From positions 62,001 to 126,000 of the forward strand of contig NZ_CP107845.1 in the NCBI RefSeq assembly GCF_041431415.1: a stretch of 64,000 nucleotides of DNA, given 5' to 3'. The stretch's first letter is position 1; every line of letters starts with the position of its first letter. Shown here one piece after another: positions 22,733 through 31,627 of the stretch. The notes below the pieces were generated by a model. It saw only the letters and a program-made list of their open reading frames with translations, was not told the DNA's origin and did not search any database. This DNA comes from Streptomyces sp. NBC_00513 (lineage in GTDB: Bacteria > Actinomycetota > Actinomycetes > Streptomycetales > Streptomycetaceae). Both the position numbers and the translations under genes were made by a program.

Positions 22733-24107
22733 GGGTCTGTCAAACGAGCGGTGTAACTCGGGTTGTTGAGGGTTACTGACGTGCTGCGGAGAGCCGGCCG
22801 TCGAAGGTGATGTCGAAGGCGTTCAGTGCGGTCTTCCAGCGCATGGTCCAGCGGGCCTGGCCCTTGCCGGTGGGGTCCAGGGACATGATTGCCATGTAGA
22901 CGCACTTCAGGGCGGCCTGCTCGTTGGGGAAGTGACCGCGGGCCTTGACCGCCCGGCGGATCCGGGCGTTCACGGACTCGATGGCGTTGGTCGTGCAGAC
23001 GATGCGGCGGATCTCGGTGTCGAAGCAGAGGAACGGGGTGAACTCTTCCCACGCGTTCTCCCAGAGCCGCACGATCGCCGGATACTTCTTGCCCCAGGTG
23101 TCGGCGAACTCGGCGAACCGGTCGAGTGCGGCTTCCTCGGTCGCCGCGGTGTAGACGGGCTTGAGAAGCTTGGCGATCTTGTCCCAGTCCTGGCGGGCGG
23201 CATAGCGGAAGGAGTTCCGCAGCAGGTGGACCACGCAGGTCTGCACGACCGTGCGGGGCCAGACGGTCTCGACCGCGTCGGGCAGGCCCTTTAGCCCGTC
23301 GCAGACGAGCATGAGGACGTCGTTCACGCCTCGGTTCTTGACCTCGGTGAGGATGTGCATCCAGTGCTTGGCGCCCTCACCGCCGTCGCCGGCCCACAGC
23401 CCGAGGATTTCCCGCCGGCCCTCGGCCGTGACGGCCAGAGCCACATAGATGGGCCGGTTGGCCACCGCACCGTCGCGGACCTTCACGTGGATCGCGTCGA
23501 TGAAGATCACCGGATAGACGGCGTCCAGGGGCCGGTTCTGCCACTCGGCCATGCCCTCGAGGACCTTGTCAGTGATCGTGGAGATCGTCTGGCGCGACAC
23601 CTCGGCGCCGTAGACCTCGGCCAGGTGAGCCTGGACCTCACCGGTCGTTAGACCCTTCGCGGCAAGCGAGATGACCATCTCGTCCACGCCGGAAAGACGC
23701 TTCTGCCGCTTCTTGACGATCTTCGGCTCGAAGGAACCCTCGCGGTCGCGGGGCACGGCTATCTGAACCGGGCCGACCTCGGTCAGCACGGTCTTGGCCC
23801 GGGTGCCGTTGCGTGAGTTGCCGCCGTTCTTCCCAGCGGGATCGTGCTTGTCATAGCCGAGGTGGTCGGTGATCTCGCCCTCGAGAGCGGACTCCAGCAG
23901 TCGCTTCGTCAGCTGCTGGAGCAGCCCGCCCTCACCGGTCAGCTGCAGGCCCTCGGCCTGAGCCCGACCCACGAGCTCGTCGATCAGCCGGTCGTCCACG
24001 GACTTCGACGGCACCGCCTCAGACGGCTCGACGGTCTCGGTCACGTTGTTGCTGGTCATCGATGCATCTTCCATGATCGGGAGTTACACCGAACGTTTTA
24101 CAGTCCC
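22733..24107 (-). mobile_element. IS256-family insertion sequence, apparently complete
   Basis: About 1.37 kb with an intact transposase and imperfect terminal inverted repeats of about 30 bp: the left end at 22733-22762 and the right end at 24078-24107 share CTGT-AAACG and CGGTGTAACTC when read inward. No 8-9-bp target duplication is evident in the flanks, so one flank may have been rearranged after insertion. It truncated the excalibur-motif gene. Confidence 0.75.
22773..24074 (-). CDS. IS256-family transposase
   Basis: 433 residues, full family length. The N-terminal region has the zinc/HTH-like DNA-binding part (GGLLQQLTKRLLESALEGEI). The DDE residues are visible: Asp in VIFIDAIHVKVRDG, Asp in LMLVCDGLKGLPDAV and Glu in TTNAIESVNARIRRAV, and the C/DxxC-like FLCFDTEIRR strand before it. 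No frameshift. The start is either 24074 or the second Met at 24059. It is the only clearly intact transposase in the window besides the two-frame IS5 enzyme, and could still be mobile. Confidence 0.9.
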   Translation of the reverse strand: MEDASMTSNNVTETVEPSEAVPSKSVDDRLIDELVGRAQAEGLQLTGEGGLLQQLTKRLLESALEGEITDHLGYDKHDPAGKNGGNSRNGTRAKTVLTEVGPVQIAVPRDREGSFEPKIVKKRQKRLSGVDEMVISLAAKGLTTGEVQAHLAEVYGAEVSRQTISTITDKVLEGMAEWQNRPLDAVYPVIFIDAIHVKVRDGAVANRPIYVALAVTAEGRREILGLWAGDGGEGAKHWMHILTEVKNRGVNDVLMLVCDGLKGLPDAVETVWPRTVVQTCVVHLLRNSFRYAARQDWDKIAKLLKPVYTAATEEAALDRFAEFADTWGKKYPAIVRLWENAWEEFTPFLCFDTEIRRIVCTTNAIESVNARIRRAVKARGHFPNEQAALKCVYMAIMSLDPTGKGQARWTMRWKTALNAFDITFDGRLSAARQ

Positions 24108-24377
24108 CGTCGCGATGCTCGTAGACCGTGACCTGCAGGTCCGGCGGCGGTGGGGCCCGTCGGTGCCCGCTGCGTCGGTGCCGCTTTCCTGGTGTCTCCG
24201 CCGGTGTCGACGCACCCTCCGCCGTCGAGTACCAGGCCGTGCGGCAGCTGTCCCGGCGCGGCCGCGACCACGTCAGGGAAGCGGTCTTCGACACCCGTAC
24301 CGCAGGCATCGCCCCCTCTCACCTTCGGGCGGGAGGGACCCCTGTTGTCAAGTAGGGGGCACCGTAGGGTGGCGGGC

Positions 24378-25019
24378 ATGATTCGGACTGTCGTGCTGGA
24401 CATCGGCGAGACCTTGACCCGAGACGATCGCTACTGGGCGGCCTGGGCCGACTGGCTCGGCAGCCCACGGCACACCCTGTCCGCCCTTGTCGGCGCCGTC
24501 GTCGTCGACGGCCGGGACAACGCGGACGCACTCCGGCTACTCCGCCCGGGCCTTGATGTAGCAGCCGAGTACGTGGCCCGGGAGGCCGCCGGCCGCGGGG
24601 AGCAGCTCGACGAGAGCGACCTGTACGAGGATGTTCGCCCGGCGCTGGCCGCGGTGCGGGCTGCCGGGGTGCGGGTCGTCGTCGCGGGTAATCAGTCGCC
24701 GAAGGCCGGCCGGCTGTTGCGGTCGCTCGATCTACCTGCGGATGTGGTGGCGGTGTCGGGCGATTGGGGTGTGTCGAAGCCGGCGGCTGCGTTCTTCGAG
24801 CGGGTGTTGGAGGTGTCCGGTGCGCCGGCGAACGAGACGCTGTACGTCGGCGACCACCCGGCCAACGACATCCATCCGGCGCGCGCCGCGGGGCTGCGCA
24901 CGGCGCACCTTCGCCGCGGCCCGTGGGGGCACTGGTGGGCGGATGATCCGGCGGTACGCGCGGCCGCCGATTGGTCGATCGACTCGCTGCACGACCTCGT
25001 CGGTATCGTCAACGCGTAG
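24378..25019 (+). CDS. HAD-superfamily phosphatase
   Basis: 213 residues from an ATG at 24378. HAD motif I is VVLDIGETLTRDD (nucleophile Asp with Gly in place of the usual second Asp), motif II Asn/Thr-like in VVVAGNQSP, motif III Lys in WGVSKPAAAFF and motif IV in YVGDHPANDIHPA. The cap is helical and small, as in subfamily I HADs. Substrates are probably phosphorylated small molecules. It ends 38 bp before the XRE gene, so the two may be cotranscribed. Confidence 0.8.
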   Translation: MIRTVVLDIGETLTRDDRYWAAWADWLGSPRHTLSALVGAVVVDGRDNADALRLLRPGLDVAAEYVAREAAGRGEQLDESDLYEDVRPALAAVRAAGVRVVVAGNQSPKAGRLLRSLDLPADVVAVSGDWGVSKPAAAFFERVLEVSGAPANETLYVGDHPANDIHPARAAGLRTAHLRRGPWGHWWADDPAVRAAADWSIDSLHDLVGIVNA

Positions 25020-25057
25020 CGTCAGAGGGTCACTTGCCCGGGCGGTACGGTTGTCGT

Positions 25058-26227
25058 ATGGCCGACCACCCGGGGCACCGCATCGCGGCACGGCGCCAGT
25101 CCCGCCGCATGACGCAGCGGGATCTCGCTGCCGCCGCACACCTGTCCCTCGGCATGATCCGGCACATCGAGCAGGGCACCCGCGCGCCGAGCGCGTCCGC
25201 GTTGGAGTCGATCGCGGCCGCCCTCGGCGTGGACCCGGCCCGCCTCGACCCAGGCTTCGCGGGCACCGCGCACCGAGTGCATGCCATGCTGCCGTCGATC
25301 TCCGCTGTCATCGCGGGCTATGACATCCGCCTCGCCCCGCCGGCCCGGCGCCGGGAAGAACTGCGGCGCGAGGTCGGGACCGCGGTGGCGCAGCGGCTGG
25401 CCGCCCAGTACGGGCTCATCGCGGGGACCGCGCCCGCCCTGCTCCGCGACACGCTCGGTTTGCTGCACTACTCGGCATGTGAGCAGCGCGAGGACGCTGC
25501 CCGGCTCGTGGTGGCTGCGGCCCGCTGCGCGGACGCGGTTGCCTACAAGTACGGGGCGCATGATCTGTCGGCGCGCCTGATCGGCGTCATGCGGTGGGCC
25601 GCGGTGGAGGCCGATGACGCGGTGCTCCGGGCGTCGGTGGCGTACACGAGCGCGGAGACGTATCTTGCGGCGCACGCCTACCGGGTCGGGCAGGCGGCGC
25701 TGGAGCAGGCGTTGGAGGCGTCCGCGGCGCCGGTGACGTCCGCCGCGGCCGCGGCGCGCGGCGCTTTGTTCATGCGGACCGCGGTCATGGCCGCCCGGGC
25801 CGGTGCCGCCGAGGCGGCGTACGCGCATCTGGAGCGGGCCCGGGTGCTCGCGAGCGGCCTCGCCGAGGGCATCTACCTGGGGACCGCGTTCGGCCCGTCG
25901 AGTGTCCGGATCCACGAGGTGGCCGTCGCGGTGAGTCTCGGCCAGGACCACATCGGCCGGGCCCTGGATGTCGCCCGCGTCTGGAAGCCGGGCAACGAGG
26001 TTCCGGCCGAGCGGCGGTCCGGGTTCTACGTGGAGGTGGGCCGCGCGCAGCTGTGGGCCGGCTGGCCAGACGCCGCGTTCGAGTCGCTGAAGGTGGCCAG
26101 GCGGCTGGCGCCGCAGCACGTTCGCGAGCACCCGTGGGCCCGCGAGGACGTCGAGAAGCTCCGCCGGATCAAACGCGCCGACACCGAATCCCTGTCCTCG
26201 TTCGCCGAGTGGATCGGCGCCGTCTGA
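25058..26227 (+). CDS. XRE-family regulator with TPR-like C-terminus
   Basis: 389 residues from an ATG at 25058. HTH at residues 7-55: IAARRQSRRMTQRDLAAAAH, then LSLGMIRHIEQGTRAPS. The rest is helical and TPR-like (AAVEADDAVLRASVAYTSAE; GAAEAAYAHLERARVLASGL), as in Streptomyces regulators that sense a small molecule or peptide. Downstream on the same strand are two CxxC mini-proteins (26314 and 26517), the usual arrangement for this regulator class. Confidence 0.8.
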   Translation: MADHPGHRIAARRQSRRMTQRDLAAAAHLSLGMIRHIEQGTRAPSASALESIAAALGVDPARLDPGFAGTAHRVHAMLPSISAVIAGYDIRLAPPARRREELRREVGTAVAQRLAAQYGLIAGTAPALLRDTLGLLHYSACEQREDAARLVVAAARCADAVAYKYGAHDLSARLIGVMRWAAVEADDAVLRASVAYTSAETYLAAHAYRVGQAALEQALEASAAPVTSAAAAARGALFMRTAVMAARAGAAEAAYAHLERARVLASGLAEGIYLGTAFGPSSVRIHEVAVAVSLGQDHIGRALDVARVWKPGNEVPAERRSGFYVEVGRAQLWAGWPDAAFESLKVARRLAPQHVREHPWAREDVEKLRRIKRADTESLSSFAEWIGAV

Positions 26228-26313
26228 GTCAACCCCCGCCGGTACCACAAACAGTGGTACTTGCATCCCTTCCCGCCGGTCATCCTCTCTCTGTGCCCGC
26301 ACCAAACGAGCAG

Positions 26314-26520
26314 ATGGGACGGCCCGTGAGTATCCACCCTGTCGTATCCGCCGGCGATGTCCGCATCGCCCGTCTCCCCGGCCACGCCTGCCGGGACTGC
26401 GGAGCCGTCAACACCGACCTGGCCCCGGCCGGGGAAGTGACCGTCCGAGGCTTCGCCCGGAGGTCGCCGGTCGTCACGTGCAGCCCGGGCTGTGCCACAG
26501 CCGCCGGGGAACCGGCATGA
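26314..26520 (+). CDS. small Cys-rich mini-protein
   Basis: 68 residues from an ATG at 26314 (a GTG four codons later is possible). Four Cys in two pairs (HACRDCGAV, TCSPGCAT) probably bind one zinc. The gene overlaps the next by ATGA, so the two are coupled, about 90 bp after the XRE regulator gene. Unknown role; probably a partner or antagonist of the regulator. Confidence 0.55.
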   Translation: MGRPVSIHPVVSAGDVRIARLPGHACRDCGAVNTDLAPAGEVTVRGFARRSPVVTCSPGCATAAGEPA

Positions 26521-26720
26521 CGGGGCGGTGCGACCGTGCGCCGCTCCCGGCGTCGGTGTCGTCGCTGACCCACGACCAGTACCTCGGCCGGGCCTGCGTG
26601 TCCTGCGGCCGCCAGCTCACCACCGGCGCCGTACCGCGCGGCATCATCCCAGGCCGGCAAGGCGTCCACTCCCTCGACACCGAGGTGTGGTCCTGCCCCG
26701 CCCCTGAGGCAATGCGATAA
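26517..26720 (+). CDS. CxxC mini-protein, RQGVH family, copy B
   Basis: 67 residues from the ATG of an ATGA overlap. It has GRACVSCGRQLTTGAVPRG, then IPGRQGVHSLDTEVWSCP, closely matching copy A at 20004-20213. The shared CxxC and final Cys indicate a small metal-binding fold. Copies at two places in one window suggest duplication of a regulator-linked module. Confidence 0.65.
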   Translation: MTGRCDRAPLPASVSSLTHDQYLGRACVSCGRQLTTGAVPRGIIPGRQGVHSLDTEVWSCPAPEAMR

Positions 26721-26808
26721 CCGCTCCCTACTCGCGCCCACCCATCACGTGACCGCCCTGCGGGACGACGACGCCCGGCGGCGGTAGCCGCGAAACCATT
26801 GTGGAGGC

Positions 26809-27540
26809 ATGTCCGTCAAGCTGAACGTCCACCCGCCCGACCGGCAGGGATGGCGCCGGGTCCGCTACGACGGCGTCGCCATCAGAATCTTCCTCGCCGC
26901 CGGCCCGGCAGGCCGGCGGATCTGCATCGACACCGAGCCCGCGCCGATCCAACTTGGCTTGCGCGGCCTGGCCCGCACCGGCCCCCGGGTCACCTTCCTG
27001 GTCGACGAGTTCGTTCTGCGGCGGCCCTACGGCGGTGCGAGCGTCACGGCCGGACAACCCACCCCACCTGCAACATCTCGTCGGCTTACGGCCCGGGGTC
27101 CTACGTCACCCTCGGAAGGACCTCCCGCCGTCCGGCCGCGGCCCCCACCTCCTGTCTACCGACCTCCCCAGATCACGGCCGCAGCCCGCTCGAACATCCG
27201 GAGCTTCCAGGACAACGCACACCCAACCCGAGAGGAGCACGGCCGTGAACCTGGTCCAGGAAGGCCTCGCACTGGGCATTCCCGCCCCGGGCCCGGACGC
27301 CCACCAGCGGCCCAGCGCAGCACGCATCTACCGAATGTGGTTCGGCATGGAGGGCGCCGGTTCCGTCGACCAGGATCTCGCCCGCAAGATCCTCAACGCC
27401 TTCCCGCGAGAGCCCGCAGCCGCCAAGATCAACCGCAGCCATCACCTGCTGATCACAGAAGCCCTGGCCTCGCGCGGAATCTCCCAGTTCCTGGATCTCG
27501 GCTGCGGCTACGCCCTGCCCCGACCCGCAGGCGGTGGTGA
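26809..27540 (+). CDS. hypothetical protein, reliable only for about the first 80 residues
   Basis: The ATG at 26809 has GGAGG before it. Residues 1-80 look genuine: MSVKLNVHPPDRQGWRRVRY, DGVAIRIFLAAGPAG, and a beta-rich PRVTFLVDEFVLRRP. After that the frame becomes Pro/Arg-rich and from 27245 it overlaps the methyltransferase gene out of phase, so the natural protein probably ended near 27060 and lost its stop through an indel. No family assigned. Confidence 0.4.
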   Translation: MSVKLNVHPPDRQGWRRVRYDGVAIRIFLAAGPAGRRICIDTEPAPIQLGLRGLARTGPRVTFLVDEFVLRRPYGGASVTAGQPTPPATSRRLTARGPTSPSEGPPAVRPRPPPPVYRPPQITAAARSNIRSFQDNAHPTREEHGREPGPGRPRTGHSRPGPGRPPAAQRSTHLPNVVRHGGRRFRRPGSRPQDPQRLPARARSRQDQPQPSPADHRSPGLARNLPVPGSRLRLRPAPTRRRW

Positions 27541-28129
27541 CCTCCGGTTTGGGCAGAACACCCACGACGTCGCGCAGCAGCACGGGCGCTCCGCCGCGGT
27601 GGTCTACGCGGACATCAACCACGACGTAGTCGCCTGCCAGCGCAGTCTCCTTGACTCGGCCCCGACGGCTTCTCGCCCCGTCGCGGTAATCGCCGATGTC
27701 ACGGACACGGCCCGTCTGCTGGCCCGGCTGGAAGCCGACGGACACCTGACGCGGGAGCGGCCCGTTGCCGTCCTCCTTCACGACGTTCTCCCGTGGATCC
27801 CCGACGACGCCCGAGTGCAGGACGCTGTGGCCTACCTCCGGGCCTGGCTGCCTCCAGGCAGCGCCCTGTCGATCACCCACGCGACGCCCGACTTCAGCCC
27901 GACCTGGGTCGGGCGGGTCCAGGACGTGTACGACGAGGAGGGCATCGGGTTCCGGCCCCGGGACCGGCAGTCGATCAGCAACCTCTTCGGCGACTGGGGC
28001 GACCTCTACGGCGGCCCGGTTCGCATGGTCCCCACCGCCCGGCACCAGACGCGCCACCAGTTCTCGGCCGTGCCCGACTACGTCTCGGCTGCGTACGCCG
28101 GCGTCGCAGTGAAGCACCCGACCTCGTAG
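27245..28129 (+). CDS. SAM-dependent methyltransferase, DUF574/Methyltransf_19 type
   Basis: 294 residues from a GTG at 27245 (the open frame upstream is the shadow of the preceding gene). The N-terminus PSAARIYRMWFGMEGAGSVD and KINRSHHLLITEALASRGI are typical of the DUF574 family, and the SAM motif is FLDLGCGYALPRP with VVYADINHDVVACQRSLL. The C-terminal YVSAAYAGVAVK closes the fold. These abundant Streptomyces enzymes have few known substrates. It is followed 18 bp later by the GNAT gene. Confidence 0.8.
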   Translation: MNLVQEGLALGIPAPGPDAHQRPSAARIYRMWFGMEGAGSVDQDLARKILNAFPREPAAAKINRSHHLLITEALASRGISQFLDLGCGYALPRPAGGGDLRFGQNTHDVAQQHGRSAAVVYADINHDVVACQRSLLDSAPTASRPVAVIADVTDTARLLARLEADGHLTRERPVAVLLHDVLPWIPDDARVQDAVAYLRAWLPPGSALSITHATPDFSPTWVGRVQDVYDEEGIGFRPRDRQSISNLFGDWGDLYGGPVRMVPTARHQTRHQFSAVPDYVSAAYAGVAVKHPTS

Positions 28130-28147
28130 ACAGAGACCGCGTACTCC

Positions 28148-28736
28148 GTGCTGCCCCTGACCACCTCAGACTGGGACCCGCTCGCAGACGTCGTCCACCG
28201 CTGCAACGACCACGAGAAGCGGGCCCGAACCACGACGACCGACGGCTCGTCCCTGCTCCGCCTGGCTGCCGACCTCCAGCCTGACATCCAACTCGTCGGC
28301 ATGTGGGAAGAGAACCAGCTCGTCGGAGCACTCGCCCTGGTAGAAGGAGCCGACGCCTCAGGGTGGACCGAGGGCGAACGTGCGGAGCAGAGCTGGTTGG
28401 TGAGACTGGCCTTCACCGATCCCGATCTCAACCGACTCGGCCGGCTGGCCACGCTGTGGATCGGTGACTGTGCCGCTCGGCAGAACACCCCCACCGCTGT
28501 GGATCCGCTGTGCCGTCCCAGACCAAGAGGTGGCCTGGTACCTGGAACGCCAGTGTGGATGGGCTCTCGTGCGGGCGGCACGCGACAGGGCCGGCTACCG
28601 GAGCTTCCTGCGGCAGAGGGCCCCAGAACGGATCGAGCACTTCGACCTGCTCGTCACGACGGGGGCCGAACCTGCCATTGAATCAGTCCGGAGAAGGACG
28701 CTCCTCACGAACACTCACGCGGATCGGTTGGACTGA
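28148..28736 (+). pseudogene. GNAT-like N-acetyltransferase, +1 frameshift
   Basis: The first frame from GTG 28148 runs through MWEENQLVGALALVEGADAS and SWLVRLAFTDPDLNRLG; an extra C in the C5 run at 28488-28492 shifts it, and the remainder continues as LWIRCAVPDQEVAWYLERQ, GWALVRAARDRAGYRSFL and HFDLLVTTGAEPAIES. The combined protein of about 195 residues fits a GNAT-like acyltransferase (strand-helix-strand, YLERQCGWALVR). Either a real pseudogene or a homopolymer error; the sequence is otherwise clean. Confidence 0.6.
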
Positions 28737-28852
28737 CCACTTCGGGTGGGATTCCTGTTTCTGATGGCGCCCGATGAGGCCCCAACTCTACGCTCGAACA
28801 ACACGGGGCCGGTCGCGTGACCGGCCAAGGACGAACTGGTGCAGGAGAGTAC

Positions 28853-29170
28853 GTGCTCACCACGGGAAAGCTGGTACGGGACCGGATCCCTCAGATCATC
28901 CGCGCGGACGGAGCCGAGCCGGAGGTCTACGTGGCCGATCCGACGGAGTACCGGCAGCGGCTCCGCGCGAAGCTGGCCGAGGAGGTGGCGGAGTACATGG
29001 AGGCGGACGAGACCGACGCCCCCGAGGAGCTCGCGGACGTCCTCGAAGTCGCCTTCGCCCTCGCGGCGGACCTCGGCGTCGACCCGGCCCAGCTGGAGAA
29101 GATCCGGGCGTCCAAGGCCGAACAGCGGGGCGGTTTCTCGGAGCGCATCGTCTGGACCGGCAACCGCTGA
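28853..29170 (+). CDS. MazG-like nucleotide pyrophosphohydrolase
   Basis: 105 residues from a GTG at 28853 with AGGAG five bases upstream; the upstream GTG at 28817 is less likely. It starts with the family signature GKLVRDRIPQIIRADG and has the metal-binding helices KLAEEVAEYMEADETD and PEELADVLEVAFALAADLG (ExxE...ExxD). The phosphoribosyl-ATP pyrophosphohydrolase/MazG-like fold cleaves nucleoside triphosphates to monophosphates. It is convergent with the EEP-methyltransferase gene, 20 bp apart, and fits the nucleotide-linked theme to its right. Confidence 0.8.
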   Translation: MLTTGKLVRDRIPQIIRADGAEPEVYVADPTEYRQRLRAKLAEEVAEYMEADETDAPEELADVLEVAFALAADLGVDPAQLEKIRASKAEQRGGFSERIVWTGNR

Positions 29171-29190
29171 CCTGCGGTGCCGCCACACCT

Positions 29191-30531
29191 CTACGGCTCG
29201 GGCTTGACCAGCACGATGTGACTCACTCCGGGCAGGGGCAGCCCGGCCTCCCCCACCGCGGGGGCGAGGCCGGCGTGCCGGGCGAGCGCCGTGGTCTCGG
29301 CCGCGCTGATGCCGCGCTGAAAGGTCCCCTTCCCCTCGCTCGACCAGTAGCCGTCATGATGGGCCGTCCAGCTGCCGCCGGCAGCGGCCTTCGTGATCTC
29401 CTCGGGGGAGCGGGTGACGATCACGACGCGCCCGCCAGGGCGGACGAACTCGGCCGCGTCCTGCAGCGCGCGGATCCGCGCTCCCGGGTCGGGCAGCACG
29501 TTGAGGACGAACATTTGGGTCACGAGGTCGTATCCCTCCCGCTCGGGGCGGGGCCAGCCGAACCCCTCGTGCGGGTCGTACCCGTCGGCATCCAGCCCGG
29601 CGGCCCGGTAGTGGGCGACATCGGCACCGCGGCCGCACCCGTGATCGAGGACCGTACGAATGCCGAGCGGGCCCGTCAGGTGCCCGGTGACCGCACGGGC
29701 CGCCGGCGAGGCCGCCTGGCGGCTCATCGCGGTCTTGTGCGGCTGGTACGAGCGTGCGCCCGCGGCCGCCGGCTGCTTGCCCGTCAGGTCGCTGATCGCG
29801 AACAGGACGTCGTCCGGCTCCGCGACCTCAGGGGTGATCGGCAGGTCGAGCAGGATTGCGGAGTGGTCGGTGAATGCCTCCGGCCCCGTTCGGACTTCAT
29901 GTCGGACCGCGACCGGAACCCCGGCGGCAAGGTGGTCGCTCAGCAGGGCGAGGTCACACCGGAATCGGCTGAGCTTGCCGGTGAAGAGCCGCTCGAACGT
30001 GAAGTCCGCCTCCTCGTCCGTGCCGGTGGTGTCGACGAGCCACGCGGCCTGGAGCAGGTGTTGCAGCGCCTTGCGCTCGGTGTCCGCGGTAAAGCCGCTG
30101 ATCTCCCCGCCGTACAAGCCGTCCTGCGGCCGCGGCGCGAGGTTGAAGTCCCCGCAGACCAGCAGCGGACGCCCGCCCTCGGCGGCGGCCAGCGCCCCAA
30201 GCTCGCCGAGTTGGGTGGTGCGTGCCGCACTGGTGTAGGCATCGAGGTGAACCTGCAGGATGGTGAGCCAGCCCAGCTCCACCCGCTGCGCCCAACTGGT
30301 CGGCGCGGATACGGTCGGGGTGGCGATGTCCTCGCGGACCCAGGTGGCGAGGTGGCCGTCCCCGCCCGCGAAGACGTACCCGGGCAGGAGCGGCGGGCGC
30401 CGGTCGGCGGGCTTGTACGGCTCCTGCACGACGATGACCGCGACGTCGTGCCTGCGGAGCCAGGCGGCGAACCGTGCCCGGGCGCCGTCCGCGCCGAACC
30501 GCTTGTTGAGGTTGATCGAGGCCAGCATCAT
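29191..30531 (-). CDS. fused EEP-type nuclease/phosphatase and SAM methyltransferase
   Basis: 446 residues from ATG 30531. Residues 1-235 are an endonuclease/exonuclease/phosphatase domain: MLASINLNKRFG, VIVVQEPYK (metal Glu), LLVCGDFNLAPRPQD (catalytic Asp-x-Asn), and FTDHSAILLDL (terminal Asp-His). Residues about 265-446 are a class I methyltransferase: HKTAMSRQAASPAAR, VLDHGCGRGADVAHYRAAGL (SAM loop) and FVLNVLPDPGARIRALQDAA. The HKTAxSR...DxGCGRGxDV pattern is like the DNA-phosphorothioation-associated methyltransferase family. Nuclease-methyltransferase fusion suggests a self-protected nucleic-acid enzyme or a two-step nucleotide modifier. It is probably cotranscribed with the LysR gene 28 bp upstream. 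Confidence 0.75.
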   Translation of the reverse strand: MMLASINLNKRFGADGARARFAAWLRRHDVAVIVVQEPYKPADRRPPLLPGYVFAGGDGHLATWVREDIATPTVSAPTSWAQRVELGWLTILQVHLDAYTSAARTTQLGELGALAAAEGGRPLLVCGDFNLAPRPQDGLYGGEISGFTADTERKALQHLLQAAWLVDTTGTDEEADFTFERLFTGKLSRFRCDLALLSDHLAAGVPVAVRHEVRTGPEAFTDHSAILLDLPITPEVAEPDDVLFAISDLTGKQPAAAGARSYQPHKTAMSRQAASPAARAVTGHLTGPLGIRTVLDHGCGRGADVAHYRAAGLDADGYDPHEGFGWPRPEREGYDLVTQMFVLNVLPDPGARIRALQDAAEFVRPGGRVVIVTRSPEEITKAAAGGSWTAHHDGYWSSEGKGTFQRGISAAETTALARHAGLAPAVGEAGLPLPGVSHIVLVKPEP

Positions 30532-30559
30532 CAGAAGTGCCCTTCGGCGGACGGGATGG

Positions 30560-31627
30560 TCACAGCGGGATCGGCCGGTCGGAGGCTGCTTCCTCGCGGA
30601 AGGCCTCCCACAGCACGTTCAAGGGGTGTGAGGCGTCGTAGGTGTCCCGCTCGCCCTTGCGGGCGAAGACGCCCGAGACTAGTTGGAGCATGGGGTCGAA
30701 GTCGTCGGCGAACTCGACCAGGCGGAACCCCTCGCCGCCGGGCAGCCGGCCCGCGACGGCGGCCTCGCCTATGGAGCGGGCGCAGAGCATACAGCCGCGG
30801 GTCATCTCGGAGCGCAGCAGGGCCAGCCCGTAGTAGATGTCGTCGATCTCCGCGACGACCTGGAGGTGGGTGCGGAAGTCCGTTCCGTACCAGCGCTCGA
30901 CAAAGTCGGCGATCACCCCGCGGGAAGGAATGACCAGCGGCAGGTTCCGCAGCCGCTCGACGCCGACCTGCCGGGCGGGCAGCTCGCGGACGGACAGGTT
31001 CGTCAGGAGAGCGAGGCCTTCGCGGTGCCACTCCAGGAAGTCGTACTCGGGGGCGAGCGGGCCGTCCCCGACCGGCGCGGCCAGGCCCCCGCACAACAAG
31101 TCCACCTGGTTGGAGTCCAGGCGCTGGCGGAAGTCGCGAGTGCGGACGTGAACGACCTTGAGTTCCACCTCCCGCGCCATCAGTTCTCGCTCCACCCGCT
31201 CCCACACCCGGGCCAGGAACGGCAGAGTGAACTCGGTGGTGCCAACGGTCAGGGTGGAGCCGAGCCGGCGCCGAGAGTTGGCGATGCCCTGAAGCCAGTC
31301 CGAAAACGTCGATCGGATTCGGTCGACAAGTTCCAGCCCGGTCGGGGTGAACAGCAGATCCCGGCCGCGGCCCTGCTTGACCACCACCAACTCACCGGTC
31401 AGCGCCTGGAAGTTCCGGTTGAGGATGTCGAGCTGCTTTTGCACGCTCGACTGCTCCCGGCCCAGCAGCCGAGCCGCCGCGAGGGCGGTGCCCTCCTCGT
31501 GGACGACGACGAGCGTACGCATCTGGTCCCACGTCAGGTCCAGCAAATCCGAGGAACAAGCGAGCAGATCGCCCCGGAACCCTTCGGGACCAGGCACTTT
31601 GAGCGGGCCGGACGGTAACGGCGGCAT
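30560..31627 (-). CDS. LysR-type transcriptional regulator
   Basis: 355 residues from ATG 31627 with AGGGGAGGAAC before it. N-terminal winged HTH at about residues 30-95: LTWDQMRTLVVVHEEGTALA, AARLLGREQSSVQKQLDILN. The substrate-binding region follows with STLTVGTTEFTLPFLARVWE and the effector-fold strands. It is divergent from the dCTP deaminase-like gene across about 206 bp, where LysR regulators normally bind, so it is the probable regulator of both arms of the island. The effector may be a nucleotide or sulfur compound (inference). Confidence 0.8.
   Translation of the reverse strand: MPPLPSGPLKVPGPEGFRGDLLACSSDLLDLTWDQMRTLVVVHEEGTALAAARLLGREQSSVQKQLDILNRNFQALTGELVVVKQGRGRDLLFTPTGLELVDRIRSTFSDWLQGIANSRRRLGSTLTVGTTEFTLPFLARVWERVERELMAREVELKVVHVRTRDFRQRLDSNQVDLLCGGLAAPVGDGPLAPEYDFLEWHREGLALLTNLSVRELPARQVGVERLRNLPLVIPSRGVIADFVERWYGTDFRTHLQVVAEIDDIYYGLALLRSEMTRGCMLCARSIGEAAVAGRLPGGEGFRLVEFADDFDPMLQLVSGVFARKGERDTYDASHPLNVLWEAFREEAASDRPIPL

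Noticed and set aside
28774-30933. 719-codon open frame on the plus strand
   Set aside because: Antisense to the EEP-methyltransferase and LysR genes, whose motifs and codon bias are convincing; product is Arg/Gly-rich with no domain.
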